64,000 nt of DNA, from IMG/VR virus record IMGVR_UViG_3300033997_000077, positions 62,001 through 126,000 of that record, one strand, 5' to 3'. This DNA is from a virus. A program made the translations under genes and the position numbers. Of this stretch, positions 1 to 7,553 are shown piece by piece (the first letter of the stretch is position 1; the number at the start of each line of letters is the position of its first letter). A model generated the notes under the pieces. It did not search any database, was not told where the DNA came from, and saw only the letters and a program-made list of their open reading frames with translations.

Positions 1-951
1 GACAACTGGCGTCGTAACTACGCAGCGTTTTCTGAATTTTGCCGCGTGCGCTTCAACGGTGCGCTGAAGGATTTGGAGTTGCTGACTCCCGTGCAACTTT
101 ACGCTGGATCCATCTCGGCAAAGGGCGCTGTACTCAACGAGAAGCAGAGCGGCAAGTGGCTGTACGCTGGATACACTGAGCTGATCCGTCGGCGAAGTTA
201 CCACACGGCGGCGCTGCTGACTCGCAACTTCGTCGGCACCAAGGGCACCACCGAACTTGTCGACGGCGACAACGGCAAGAACAAGGCAAGCAACCGCCAG
301 CCCAGCGTTGCGGATACTGTGCGGCCCCCGCAGCAGGACGACGGCGTGCGTCAGATAGGCAACGGGCTCAACGCAATTGATCAGGTTGTGGAGAAGCAGA
401 CCCAGCAGCTGGACGCCGCAATGGGCAAGATGATCGAGACCGCAAACTCGGCCATCAACCTGCCGGAACTGGCTGCCAAGTACGGGCCGGACTCTGACAT
501 GCTTGACGCGCTTATGAGCGAGTTCAGTATGGCGGCATTCACGAACCGACTGTGTGGCATGCTGTCCCCGTTAGAGAAACTGTCGCTGGACTTCGGCATC
601 AAGAATCCGGCAACGATCTTCCAGCTGCTCGACGGGCGACTCGGTGAACTCGAATCCCTTATGGGCCAATTCGAAGGCGACATCAACGACATGATCGCGC
701 GTGGTGACATCCCTGAAAACTATCGCGACGTTCCGACGTTGAATGCCCCGTGCGCCGACAACAAAGTCAGTGAGATGAACGATGCGATTGCCGATAAATT
801 GGGGAGCAAATGCCTCAACGCGTTCTCGCTGGATAAGCTGCACGGCCCCTCGTTTGACCTTGCGTCCCTGTACCAAAAGATGGAAGAGTATCTGCGTAAG
901 TTCCAGTGCGCATTCGGCGGACAGAACGACGCGAGCGTGGAGATCGTATGA
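1..951 (+). CDS. Baseplate hub protein, 5' end outside the window
   Basis: The reading frame is open from base 1 with no natural start, so the gene begins upstream. The first 80 residues contain the pattern SGKWLYAGYTEL followed by a Y-x-T-x-L-L-T-R-N stretch. This resembles the C-terminal part of gp27/gpD-type baseplate hub domains, which end in a similar strand-rich segment. The rest is mostly helical and acidic-polar (pools of Asp/Glu and Met) and may be a scaffold extension. The stop overlaps the start of the gp5-like spike gene (ATGA), matching the usual hub-spike gene pair. The hub call rests on the visible pattern plus gene order. The helical extension is unassigned. Confidence 0.55.
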   Translation, partial: DNWRRNYAAFSEFCRVRFNGALKDLELLTPVQLYAGSISAKGAVLNEKQSGKWLYAGYTELIRRRSYHTAALLTRNFVGTKGTTELVDGDNGKNKASNRQPSVADTVRPPQQDDGVRQIGNGLNAIDQVVEKQTQQLDAAMGKMIETANSAINLPELAAKYGPDSDMLDALMSEFSMAAFTNRLCGMLSPLEKLSLDFGIKNPATIFQLLDGRLGELESLMGQFEGDINDMIARGDIPENYRDVPTLNAPCADNKVSEMNDAIADKLGSKCLNAFSLDKLHGPSFDLASLYQKMEEYLRKFQCAFGGQNDASVEIV

Positions 952-1745
952 GAGAGCAGAAAGCATTGCACGGTAAAGGGCTCAACAAGGACGAGCCCTA
1001 CGAAGCGATTGTTGTGGACGAAAATGATCCCGGCAAGTTTGGTCAGATTCGTGCACGCGTCGCGGGCCTTATGGACGACATACCGGATGACCAGTTGCCG
1101 TGGGCACGCCCGCGCGGCTGGAATCACCCGTTCGGCCAGATGGCGAAAAAGATGGGAGCAATCGGCAAAACCAGTTTCTTCGGCGGTGTGCCACGTCGCG
1201 GGAACAAGGTCGATCTCTACTTCCCGACCGGAGACCCGCACGTTGCAACGTGGAGCGCGTCTTCCCCAATCGACAAGCTGTCTAAGGATCCGGTGTACGA
1301 CGTCAACTACCCGAACCGCTTGGGCTTCCGGTTCCCCAACGGCTTTCAGGTGTTGGTCGACACACAAACCAACGAAGTGTTCTTCATCAATCCCGGCGAC
1401 TACCATTTCGTGACTTTCGGTGACATGCACCAGACCATCGTTGGTAACCAGCAGCTGATCGTGACTGGCGACAAGGGAGAGGTTCCGGCCTACGTCCTCA
1501 ATGATCCGAACATGAGCGCCAAGTACCTGAAGAGCGACCCGCAAGGTCGCGTGCAATTCAAGGGGCTGCTCGGTCGCAAGGTGGGTTCGCAGCACACTAT
1601 CGTAGGTGGCAACCAGACTGTGCACGTGAAGGGTGACCGCAAGGACAAGATTGACGGCAAGTACAACATCGAAGTCGGCGGCGATTTCAAAGTTGACGCC
1701 AAAGGCGAAGCATTCGTGAACGGCTCCAACGTGAACTTGAACTAA
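948..1745 (+). CDS. gp5-like baseplate spike (OB fold plus beta-helix)
   Basis: 265 residues from the ATG at 948, which has a GGAG a few bases upstream. The N-terminal half reads like a gp5/VgrG OB-fold domain: the segment DENDPGKFGQIRARVAGL is the typical strand with a conserved Lys-x-Gly-x-x-Arg-x-Arg pattern, followed by PWARP. The last 80 residues are short strands rich in Val, Gly and Asp (HTIVGGNQTVHVKGD and similar), typical of the triple-stranded beta-helix needle. No lysozyme domain is present, unlike T4 gp5. It should form the central membrane-piercing spike attached to the hub encoded immediately upstream, with the PAAR protein at 50223-50513 as a candidate tip. Confidence 0.8.
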   Translation: MREQKALHGKGLNKDEPYEAIVVDENDPGKFGQIRARVAGLMDDIPDDQLPWARPRGWNHPFGQMAKKMGAIGKTSFFGGVPRRGNKVDLYFPTGDPHVATWSASSPIDKLSKDPVYDVNYPNRLGFRFPNGFQVLVDTQTNEVFFINPGDYHFVTFGDMHQTIVGNQQLIVTGDKGEVPAYVLNDPNMSAKYLKSDPQGRVQFKGLLGRKVGSQHTIVGGNQTVHVKGDRKDKIDGKYNIEVGGDFKVDAKGEAFVNGSNVNLN

Positions 1746-1754
1746 GAGGTAGCA

Positions 1755-2540
1755 ATGAAACAACTTTTGTGTGGTAAGATTTATATGCCCGTGGCTCTGC
1801 TGCACCGCGAGCGCGGTTTGGTAGTTGAGATATTCGCCATCGACTATTCCAGCGAGCGGGTTTCGGCATCCGACGCCGAGGTAACTCTCCGCCGTTACCT
1901 TCGCGACCGTGTGTTTATGTCGGCAGATGACACGTCGCTGTACGGGCCCGACGTTGAGTACGTGGACAACTACTACGAAGTCACTGGGGAAGGTTGGTCG
2001 TTCAGCATTCACGCCGACCGCACGCACATCGTTCCCCTGCTGCCGAACACTACGCCGCCCAAGTGTTTCCGCTGTGCGTTCTCCGATGACCTGCAACGTC
2101 GCATGATCTGTGGCGACGACTCGCACATCACAATCATGGCAACCAATATTGTCCGCAATCCGTCGCAGGATCCGTTCGGTCGCTTGGGTCTGCATCGCGT
2201 ACAGACCGAGCCGCTGCAAGCAATCACTTTCGGCGAAGACAGTGTGTCCTGCTTCTCTGCGTTCCGCATGGGATACAGCGACCAGCCAGTCGGCCACACG
2301 CTGCGCAAACCAACGCTGTTTATCCATGACAGTACGGGCGAGGCGCTGATAAACGTGAAGCTGGCAGGCTACCAGTTCGACAAGTTGGTCGTGGGCCCGC
2401 ATCCGCTGCGTATGATGATGTTTGGCGACTACGAATTCCAGCGCGCGGCCCACGCTTTTGGGGAGCCGAGCCACGAATTCACCATGTTCACCGACTGCAA
2501 GCACTACTGCCAACTGATTTCCGATTCTCCCGCACGCTAA
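1755..2540 (+). CDS. Unknown protein in the hub-spike operon
   Basis: 261 residues; the start is set by AGAGGT nine bases upstream. I do not recognise a family. The sequence is a mix of short strands with many aromatic residues and several cysteines (for example LLPNTTPPKCFRCAFSDD), no signal peptide and no membrane segment. It lies nine bases after the spike gene and reads in the same direction, so it is probably co-transcribed with baseplate genes and may be a virion component. It ends at a short palindrome that is also a candidate promoter element. Confidence 0.6.
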   Translation: MKQLLCGKIYMPVALLHRERGLVVEIFAIDYSSERVSASDAEVTLRRYLRDRVFMSADDTSLYGPDVEYVDNYYEVTGEGWSFSIHADRTHIVPLLPNTTPPKCFRCAFSDDLQRRMICGDDSHITIMATNIVRNPSQDPFGRLGLHRVQTEPLQAITFGEDSVSCFSAFRMGYSDQPVGHTLRKPTLFIHDSTGEALINVKLAGYQFDKLVVGPHPLRMMMFGDYEFQRAAHAFGEPSHEFTMFTDCKHYCQLISDSPAR

Positions 2541-2545
2541 TTTAG
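2538..2545 (+). promoter_or_regulatory. Candidate promoter element TAATTTAG (copy 1)
   Basis: TAATTTAG lies in the centre of the palindrome acgctaatttagcgt, which overlaps the end of the upstream gene and sits 15 bases before the next ATG. The same octamer lies shortly upstream of start codons at two minus-strand sites (18768-18775 and 43827-43834). A phage promoter or mRNA-end hairpin are both possible. No transcription data are available. Confidence 0.3.
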
Positions 2546-2560
2546 CGTAGGAGGAACACC

Positions 2561-2953
2561 ATGAACATTGAACTCAACATGTGCGTTGCTAACGCTTCGC
2601 TGTCCGCAGACCCAGTTGTTACGTTCTTAGAGCGTATGCGCAAGGCTGCGTACTCTACTGCCCCCAATCCGATTCGCGCAGCGCTGAAGAAAGTGAACCC
2701 CGACCACGTGGAAGATCTCAACTTCATTGTGCTGGGCGCGCCGTCGCTCACTACCAAAGACCCCATTGGGTTTGCGGTGGAAGACCCAGTGGACAATACT
2801 GTGGTCACGTCGTACCTCATTGATCGTGTTGCGCATGGTTCCCCTCTCGGGCGCGTGACTTCCGTGCGTGCTGACGACGCTAAGCTGGCAAACGTGCCAC
2901 TCAGTTATCAACACAGCGTTGTCCTAATGCGCATGCCGATGGACGCCCTGTAA
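2561..2953 (+). CDS. Unknown 130-residue protein
   Basis: The start has a strong TAGGAGG sequence. I do not recognise a family. The N-terminus MNIELN resembles the leader peptides of the genes at 2964 and 4032 (MNINLGLN and MNIALGLN), suggesting a common feature of this group. The body is a small alpha/beta protein with no membrane segment. It lies between the spike-operon gene and the Acb1-like gene, spaced ten bases from the latter. Confidence 0.6.
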   Translation: MNIELNMCVANASLSADPVVTFLERMRKAAYSTAPNPIRAALKKVNPDHVEDLNFIVLGAPSLTTKDPIGFAVEDPVDNTVVTSYLIDRVAHGSPLGRVTSVRADDAKLANVPLSYQHSVVLMRMPMDAL

Positions 2954-2963
2954 GGAGACACCA

Positions 2964-3518
2964 ATGAACATCAATCTTGGACTCAACATGGTTTCGGAAT
3001 CTACCCGACGCCGTGGCCGCCAGAATGACCCTGACCGCACGACCCCCGCTGGCTACGCTGCTGTGTATCCAACTCCGGAGACCGTGCGGTTTGTCATGTC
3101 TGAGTTGGAGAAGATTGGCCTGAAGACCGACTTCGATCCCAAAGACTTGCACGTTACGATGATGTACGACGTCGAGAACCCCGTGCTGTTCCATCCGGCA
3201 GCCCCGATTCAGATCGAAGCGACCGTGAATAGCGGCGCACTGTTCGGGCCGGAAGAGAACACGTTGGTTCTGAAGCTGGATAGCCAAGGTCTGATTGCTC
3301 GTCACAAGTACCTGCGTCAGATGGGCTACCGTCACAGCTACCCTGAGTATGAGCCGCACATGACAATCAAAGTTCCTGCCGATCAGCTGGACTTGGATTT
3401 GCTCAATCAGGGTTTGGCCGCTGGCGCGTTCAGTGGTGTGCGCCTCGTCTTCGGTGGCGAGACTTGGGAACCGATCCGCGAGGATGCTTATGCCAAGTAC
3501 GAGGACAAGGACGAATAA
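2964..3518 (+). CDS. 2H phosphoesterase, Acb1-like anti-CBASS candidate
   Basis: 184 residues with a strong SD (AAGGAGA). Two His-x-Thr motifs typical of the 2H phosphoesterase (LigT) superfamily are present: LHVTMMY at residues 62-68 and EPHMTIKV at 130-137. The stretch between them (LVLKLDS, then RHKYLRQMGYRHSY) closely follows the layout I know from phage Acb1 enzymes, which cleave cyclic di- and trinucleotides and block CBASS signalling. Related 2H enzymes act on other cyclic or 2',5' bonds, so the substrate is not settled. The first 13 residues, MNINLGLNMVSES, form a leader shared with neighbouring genes. The next gene is a nuclease-like MmcB relative and a DNA methyltransferase follows, a setting that fits counter-defence. 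Confidence 0.7.
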   Translation: MNINLGLNMVSESTRRRGRQNDPDRTTPAGYAAVYPTPETVRFVMSELEKIGLKTDFDPKDLHVTMMYDVENPVLFHPAAPIQIEATVNSGALFGPEENTLVLKLDSQGLIARHKYLRQMGYRHSYPEYEPHMTIKVPADQLDLDLLNQGLAAGAFSGVRLVFGGETWEPIREDAYAKYEDKDE

Positions 3519-3525
3519 GGGCGAC

Positions 3526-4032
3526 ATGACTCCAAGTCAGCGGGCGTTTGGAAACAAGCTGCCCGCATCGTTCGTCTCTATCAGTCGAAATCAAGTTGCC
3601 CCGCTATTGCGACAGGCACTATCTCCATACTTCACGAAGCTCATGTATAGCCTGCACTTTGAGGTGGGGGTCGAGAGGGGCGGGCATTTACGTGCTGACG
3701 TCGTATGTGTGAAGATGGATCGCTCTGTCACGATAGTTGAGGTGAAAAGTGGATGGCAGGATTTTGCGGCAGACCATAAATGGCAGCGCTATTTACCGTT
3801 CTGCAACCAGTTCTACTTTGCAGTGAGCGACGCACTCTGGGACACTCACGCCGACCGCTTGAAAGAAGCGTTGGCTGGGTCGGGTGCTGGCATCATCGTG
3901 TGTAGAACTGGTGGCCCTGTGCGCAAAGTCCTGCCTGCGGCTAAAAGGAAAATGGCACCTGCTCGACGCATTTGGCTATTCACAAAGCTCGCGTGGATTT
4001 CTGGGCTGTCTCGGGCACGGAGAGTTAACTAA
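3526..4032 (+). CDS. MmcB-like PD-(D/E)XK nuclease family protein
   Basis: 168 residues from the ATG at 3526, seven bases after the Acb1-like gene; a longer in-frame extension into that gene has no SD. The motif set is clear: RADVVCV (Asp58), TIVEVKSGWQDF (Glu72, Lys74), then DHKWQRYLPFCNQFYFAV. This is the order seen in MmcB-family proteins, a PD-(D/E)XK-fold group linked to mutagenic repair in bacteria and also found in phages. It could act in DNA repair, or degrade host or competitor DNA. Activity is unproven, but the Asp/Glu/Lys triad is intact. It ends with a TAATG overlap to the next gene. Confidence 0.7.
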   Translation: MTPSQRAFGNKLPASFVSISRNQVAPLLRQALSPYFTKLMYSLHFEVGVERGGHLRADVVCVKMDRSVTIVEVKSGWQDFAADHKWQRYLPFCNQFYFAVSDALWDTHADRLKEALAGSGAGIIVCRTGGPVRKVLPAAKRKMAPARRIWLFTKLAWISGLSRARRVN

Positions 4033-4739
4033 TGAACATTGCATTAGGATTGAATCAGGTTAAGTCGGAAAGCAGCGTGGAAGGCGAGCGCGCCTTTGCC
4101 GACATCTTCGGTGACATCTTCGGTCAGATGTTCACGGACAGTATGCGCAAGTACAAGAAGGCCGACACTGAGTGCATGCTCGGCCCGCTGGAATCTGCAT
4201 CCAACGCACAGCAAGCGTCGCGCAGCAGCCAGCACACCAAGTTCGGCCCCATCACGATCACTACTCGCCTCGAAGGCGCTGACATGTTCTCCATCGTGTG
4301 GAGCAACCGGATGAATAACTCGTCTATCGGGATCCACAAGTTCTCCAAAGGGCGCTACGTTGTGGAACTCGGTCTGGCGAGCGGTGCACGTGTTGAAGCC
4401 CTGAACTTCAAGGCCATTGAGCACGCCACGGCGTTCGCTCTGCTCAACACTGACGTGACTCGGGTACAAGATGATCACGCACTGGCCGCGCGCAAGCACT
4501 TCCTGCAATTCCTCGTCGCGCGAGAGAAGCGGGCACAAGGCGCAGTGAAGTTCACGAAGACCGCGTGGCAAGTTAGCCGACTGCGCGGGCAGGATGTGAA
4601 GTTCAGCGAAGGCACCATCGACCACATTGGCCGCTTGATGTTCCTGCTCCCCAGCGAGAAAGCACTGATCACAACCTCCGATGGTAGCGGCAAAGTCGTT
4701 AAGCACACCGTACCGTTCGACAATATTTGGATCCAGTAG
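4032..4739 (+). CDS. Unknown protein with MNIALGLN leader
   Basis: 235 residues; the start overlaps the previous stop (TAATG). The N-terminus MNIALGLNQVKSES matches the leader of the Acb1-like protein (MNINLGLNMVSES), after which the two proteins share nothing obvious. The body is basic in its second half and has no recognised domain, signal peptide or membrane segment. The shared leader followed by Ser-x-Glu-Ser could mark proteins that are handled together, for example packaged and cleaved, but this is only inference. Confidence 0.6.
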   Translation: MNIALGLNQVKSESSVEGERAFADIFGDIFGQMFTDSMRKYKKADTECMLGPLESASNAQQASRSSQHTKFGPITITTRLEGADMFSIVWSNRMNNSSIGIHKFSKGRYVVELGLASGARVEALNFKAIEHATAFALLNTDVTRVQDDHALAARKHFLQFLVAREKRAQGAVKFTKTAWQVSRLRGQDVKFSEGTIDHIGRLMFLLPSEKALITTSDGSGKVVKHTVPFDNIWIQ

Positions 4740-4748
4740 GGAGACCTA

Positions 4749-6881
4749 ATGCGAAAGCCTAAGTACAGGATTCTCCTTGGGGACAACCGCAAGACGCTTC
4801 CGACGATTCCGGATAAATCCATCTCCTGTTGTGTAACGAGCCCGCCCTATTATGGGCTGCGCGATTACGGCGGCATGGAAGAGCAGATCGGTTTGGAAGC
4901 GACGCCGGAAGAATACGTCGCGGAGCTGGTGAAAGTGTTCGAAGAAGTGAAGCGTGTTCTGCGGGATGACGGTACGCTGTGGTTGAACATTGGGGACACC
5001 CATTACAACTATCGTCCAACATCTGGCGACGACACGCGTCCGCATTCATTCGGCGGCGCTCGCACTGACGCAATGAAGCGGGGGCTGCCCAAGGACAACT
5101 CAAAGACGCACCGTGGCCGGAAGCTGACGACCGTTAAGCAGAAGGATCTGATCGGCATTCCTTGGATGCTGGCCTTTGCGTTGCGTGCTGCTGGTTGGTA
5201 TCTGCGGCAGGACATCATTTGGAGCAAGCCGAACCCGATGCCGGAAAGCGTCGGGGATCGTTGCACCAAAGCGCACGAATATATTTTCCTGCTCACTAAG
5301 AAGCCCCGCTATTACTTCGATAAGGAAGCCGCGAAAGAAGCCGCCGTAACTGGTGGGCTGCGCAAGCGGCGCAGTGTATGGCACGTCCCCACAGTCCCAT
5401 ACAAGGGAGCGCACTTTGCAACGTTCCCTCCGGAACTTATCGAGCCGTGTATTCGAATCGGCGCGCCGAAAGGCTCACGCGTATTAGATCCGTTCGGCGG
5501 ATCCGGCACTACGGCTGGGGTGGCGCTCGCTTTAGGTTGCGATGCGACACTCTGCGAATTGGATCCAAACTCCGCAAAACTCGTCAAAGACCGAGTGAAG
5601 TCAATCGGTCGGGCATACAAACTGAAACTCAATGAGGAACAAGACATGGAAATCAAACTGTCTGTATCGGCATTCAAGCCGAAAGTTCAAACAGGTGACC
5701 CGAAGCGCGATCTGGCGACGTCCCCGTCGGGGCGTCAAAGTGTGATGTCAGCCACGGAAATCACGAACATCGCACAGAGCATAGTAGACAAGATGCGCAA
5801 GCGCAACCTTCCCATCAGGTCGGAACACTCCCTGCGCAAGGCTGCTACGGAGGCGGTGAACAGTTGGGTAAACCGCTCCACTGCGTCGAAGCTCACCAAG
5901 GAAGTTAAGCAGAAGGCGGCAACCAAACTGGTCAACCGTGTGGTCGCCCTGTTCAACAAAAGCGAGCCGAAGGGAGTCTCTGCACCTAACGGCACCGATG
6001 CCAAGGCCAAGAAATTCTCCAAGGCCGAGATCGAAAAGATTGCAGGGCGTCTCGTCCACTACGTGAAGTTCTCCGGCGCGGTGGACAGCAAGAACAAGGA
6101 TAAATCCATCGACAACATTGTGAAAGGTTGGGCAGACATGCACAGCGTGCAGTATCCGAACCAATCACGCATGCTCAACAAAGACGCGGTTAAGAAGCAG
6201 CTGGTCGAGCTAGTCAACAAGAAGGCAGGCGGCTCCAAGAAAGCTCCGGCGTCCGCACCATCTGACAAGGTTGTGCCGAATACCGTGGCCGCCACCAAGG
6301 AAGAGAGACTGAAAGCTCAGATTCTGGCTGGCACCAAACTCCGCAACCAGTTCCAAGGCATGCTGGCAAAAGCCCCGTCCATGACTGCCAAGTCAATCGA
6401 GAACATCCGCAAGCATTGCGTTGCATACAACAAGGTGATCACCTCTGTTCAACGCGGCAACGAAGCGCTGGCCGAGACCACCAAGATCGAAGGGCTGCGC
6501 GGCATCGAATCCGTGAAGAACTACGTCAACAACGTTCTGGGCCTGACCTACGGCTACGTTGAAATCGCCAAGCAGTTGGGTGTTGCTCAGACTGCGCTGA
6601 AGGACAAGATCAATGCAGGCATCACCGTGGAGACTTCCAACGTTGAGCTGAAGCGCACCGCCAAGGCCAATGCGCAGCGTGCTCTGGGTTCCGTAGCCAA
6701 AGCACTCAGCCGCCGCAACTGCCAGCTGCCGACTTCCTTCCAGCGTGAAGTTGAGAAGGTGTTCGTGGACGCTGCGATGTCCGGTGACATCAAGAAGGCC
6801 AAGGAGCTGCTGCGTGATCGCATCGACATCTTTGTTGCCGACGTGTTCCGCAACAAGACCAAACTGTACTCAGCCAAGTAA
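4749..6881 (+). CDS. DNA methyltransferase fused to an unknown C-terminal protein
   Basis: Residues 1-299 are a beta-class amino-methyltransferase. The catalytic motif TSPPYYGLRDYG is at 30-41 and the SAM-binding motif DPFGGSGTT at 247-255, near the end, as expected for this permuted class (N6-adenine or N4-cytosine type). It ends at a normal length for such enzymes. From Met300 the sequence changes to a Lys/Ala-rich helical protein of 411 residues with no recognised family. A good SD (GAGGA at 5634) precedes that Met codon in the same frame, so the ORF looks like two genes whose separating stop is missing. The enzyme probably protects phage DNA from restriction; its target is unknown. Confidence 0.8.
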   Translation: MRKPKYRILLGDNRKTLPTIPDKSISCCVTSPPYYGLRDYGGMEEQIGLEATPEEYVAELVKVFEEVKRVLRDDGTLWLNIGDTHYNYRPTSGDDTRPHSFGGARTDAMKRGLPKDNSKTHRGRKLTTVKQKDLIGIPWMLAFALRAAGWYLRQDIIWSKPNPMPESVGDRCTKAHEYIFLLTKKPRYYFDKEAAKEAAVTGGLRKRRSVWHVPTVPYKGAHFATFPPELIEPCIRIGAPKGSRVLDPFGGSGTTAGVALALGCDATLCELDPNSAKLVKDRVKSIGRAYKLKLNEEQDMEIKLSVSAFKPKVQTGDPKRDLATSPSGRQSVMSATEITNIAQSIVDKMRKRNLPIRSEHSLRKAATEAVNSWVNRSTASKLTKEVKQKAATKLVNRVVALFNKSEPKGVSAPNGTDAKAKKFSKAEIEKIAGRLVHYVKFSGAVDSKNKDKSIDNIVKGWADMHSVQYPNQSRMLNKDAVKKQLVELVNKKAGGSKKAPASAPSDKVVPNTVAATKEERLKAQILAGTKLRNQFQGMLAKAPSMTAKSIENIRKHCVAYNKVITSVQRGNEALAETTKIEGLRGIESVKNYVNNVLGLTYGYVEIAKQLGVAQTALKDKINAGITVETSNVELKRTAKANAQRALGSVAKALSRRNCQLPTSFQREVEKVFVDAAMSGDIKKAKELLRDRIDIFVADVFRNKTKLYSAK
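5634..5638 (+). promoter_or_regulatory. Internal ribosome binding site GAGGA
   Basis: GAGGA lies seven bases before an in-frame ATG at 5646 inside the methyltransferase ORF, in a local context like that of the real gene starts nearby. It supports separate translation of the 411-residue C-terminal part. Confidence 0.5.
5646..6881 (+). CDS. Probable independent product of the C-terminal half (411 residues)
   Basis: Begins at an in-frame ATG with its own SD. The start peptide MEIKLSVSAFKP resembles the leader of neighbouring proteins (M-N-I-x-L), as if this were once, or still is, a separate gene. The protein is strongly basic, rich in Lys and Ala, and predicted helical throughout; no domain is recognised. 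A DNA-binding or internal virion role would fit its composition, but nothing in the sequence proves it. It may be made both alone and as part of the methyltransferase fusion. Confidence 0.5.
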   Translation: MEIKLSVSAFKPKVQTGDPKRDLATSPSGRQSVMSATEITNIAQSIVDKMRKRNLPIRSEHSLRKAATEAVNSWVNRSTASKLTKEVKQKAATKLVNRVVALFNKSEPKGVSAPNGTDAKAKKFSKAEIEKIAGRLVHYVKFSGAVDSKNKDKSIDNIVKGWADMHSVQYPNQSRMLNKDAVKKQLVELVNKKAGGSKKAPASAPSDKVVPNTVAATKEERLKAQILAGTKLRNQFQGMLAKAPSMTAKSIENIRKHCVAYNKVITSVQRGNEALAETTKIEGLRGIESVKNYVNNVLGLTYGYVEIAKQLGVAQTALKDKINAGITVETSNVELKRTAKANAQRALGSVAKALSRRNCQLPTSFQREVEKVFVDAAMSGDIKKAKELLRDRIDIFVADVFRNKTKLYSAK

Positions 6882-6890
6882 AGGTGAAGC

Positions 6891-7553
6891 ATGGATAGTT
6901 ACATCGTACTTGAAGGGCCGGATTTCGCTGGCAAGTCTTCTCTGATTGCTTTCATTGCGGAGCAACTTCAAGCGCGCGGTGTGGAAGTGGAGGTCGTCCG
7001 CGAGCCGGGCGGCACCCCTTTCGCTGAAGCGATGCGCGAGAGCGTGCTGTGCGGAGAGTACAACCCGAGCCAAGAAGCCGAACTGTTTGCCATGCTGGCA
7101 GCACGTGCCGATCTGTTCCACAAGCGGATTCTTCCGGCGTTGGAGCAAGGCAAAGTTGTACTGGGTGACCGTGGTTCTCCCAGCACTGACATCTACCAGT
7201 GTGGTAACGATGACGTACTGCGTGACATGTTCCTGCGCTACAAGAAGATAGCCGCACCGATCACTCCGCTGTACGTGTTCCTCGAACTCGACTACGAGAC
7301 CTACCTCGAACGCCGCAACGCGCGTGCTGCTGAAGGTCAGGCGCTCGACGCCATCGAGAAACGTTACACCGAGCGCTCAAAGTACGAAGCCCTGATGTCC
7401 AGTTACCGTCAGGCTGCTGCCCGTGAGCAGAACGTACTGATCGTCAACGTCGTTGGCAAGACGATTGAGCAGATCTACAATGAACTCTGGCCGTACCTGC
7501 GCTGTGAAGCGCAGTTGTCTGTAGGAGGCCCCCGTGAATGTGACCCAGCGTAA
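6891..7553 (+). CDS. tmk: Thymidylate kinase
   Basis: 220 residues, SD AGGTGA. The P-loop GPDFAGKSS is at residues 9-17, followed by the EPGGT motif near 38-42 that is diagnostic of dTMP kinases. The DR motif is present as DRGSPSTD instead of the usual DRY/DRF. The lid region is Arg-rich (ERRNARAAE). It phosphorylates dTMP to dTDP in the cytoplasm and completes the dTTP route with the dCMP deaminase, thymidylate synthase and DHFR encoded downstream. Its 3' end overlaps the next gene by 20 bases. Confidence 0.9.
   Translation: MDSYIVLEGPDFAGKSSLIAFIAEQLQARGVEVEVVREPGGTPFAEAMRESVLCGEYNPSQEAELFAMLAARADLFHKRILPALEQGKVVLGDRGSPSTDIYQCGNDDVLRDMFLRYKKIAAPITPLYVFLELDYETYLERRNARAAEGQALDAIEKRYTERSKYEALMSSYRQAAAREQNVLIVNVVGKTIEQIYNELWPYLRCEAQLSVGGPRECDPA

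Noticed and set aside
720-2513. 597-residue open frame on the minus strand
   Set aside because: It lies opposite three plus-strand genes with clear SD sequences and domains, has no SD of its own and shows no recognisable protein pattern. It is a mirror effect of codon use.
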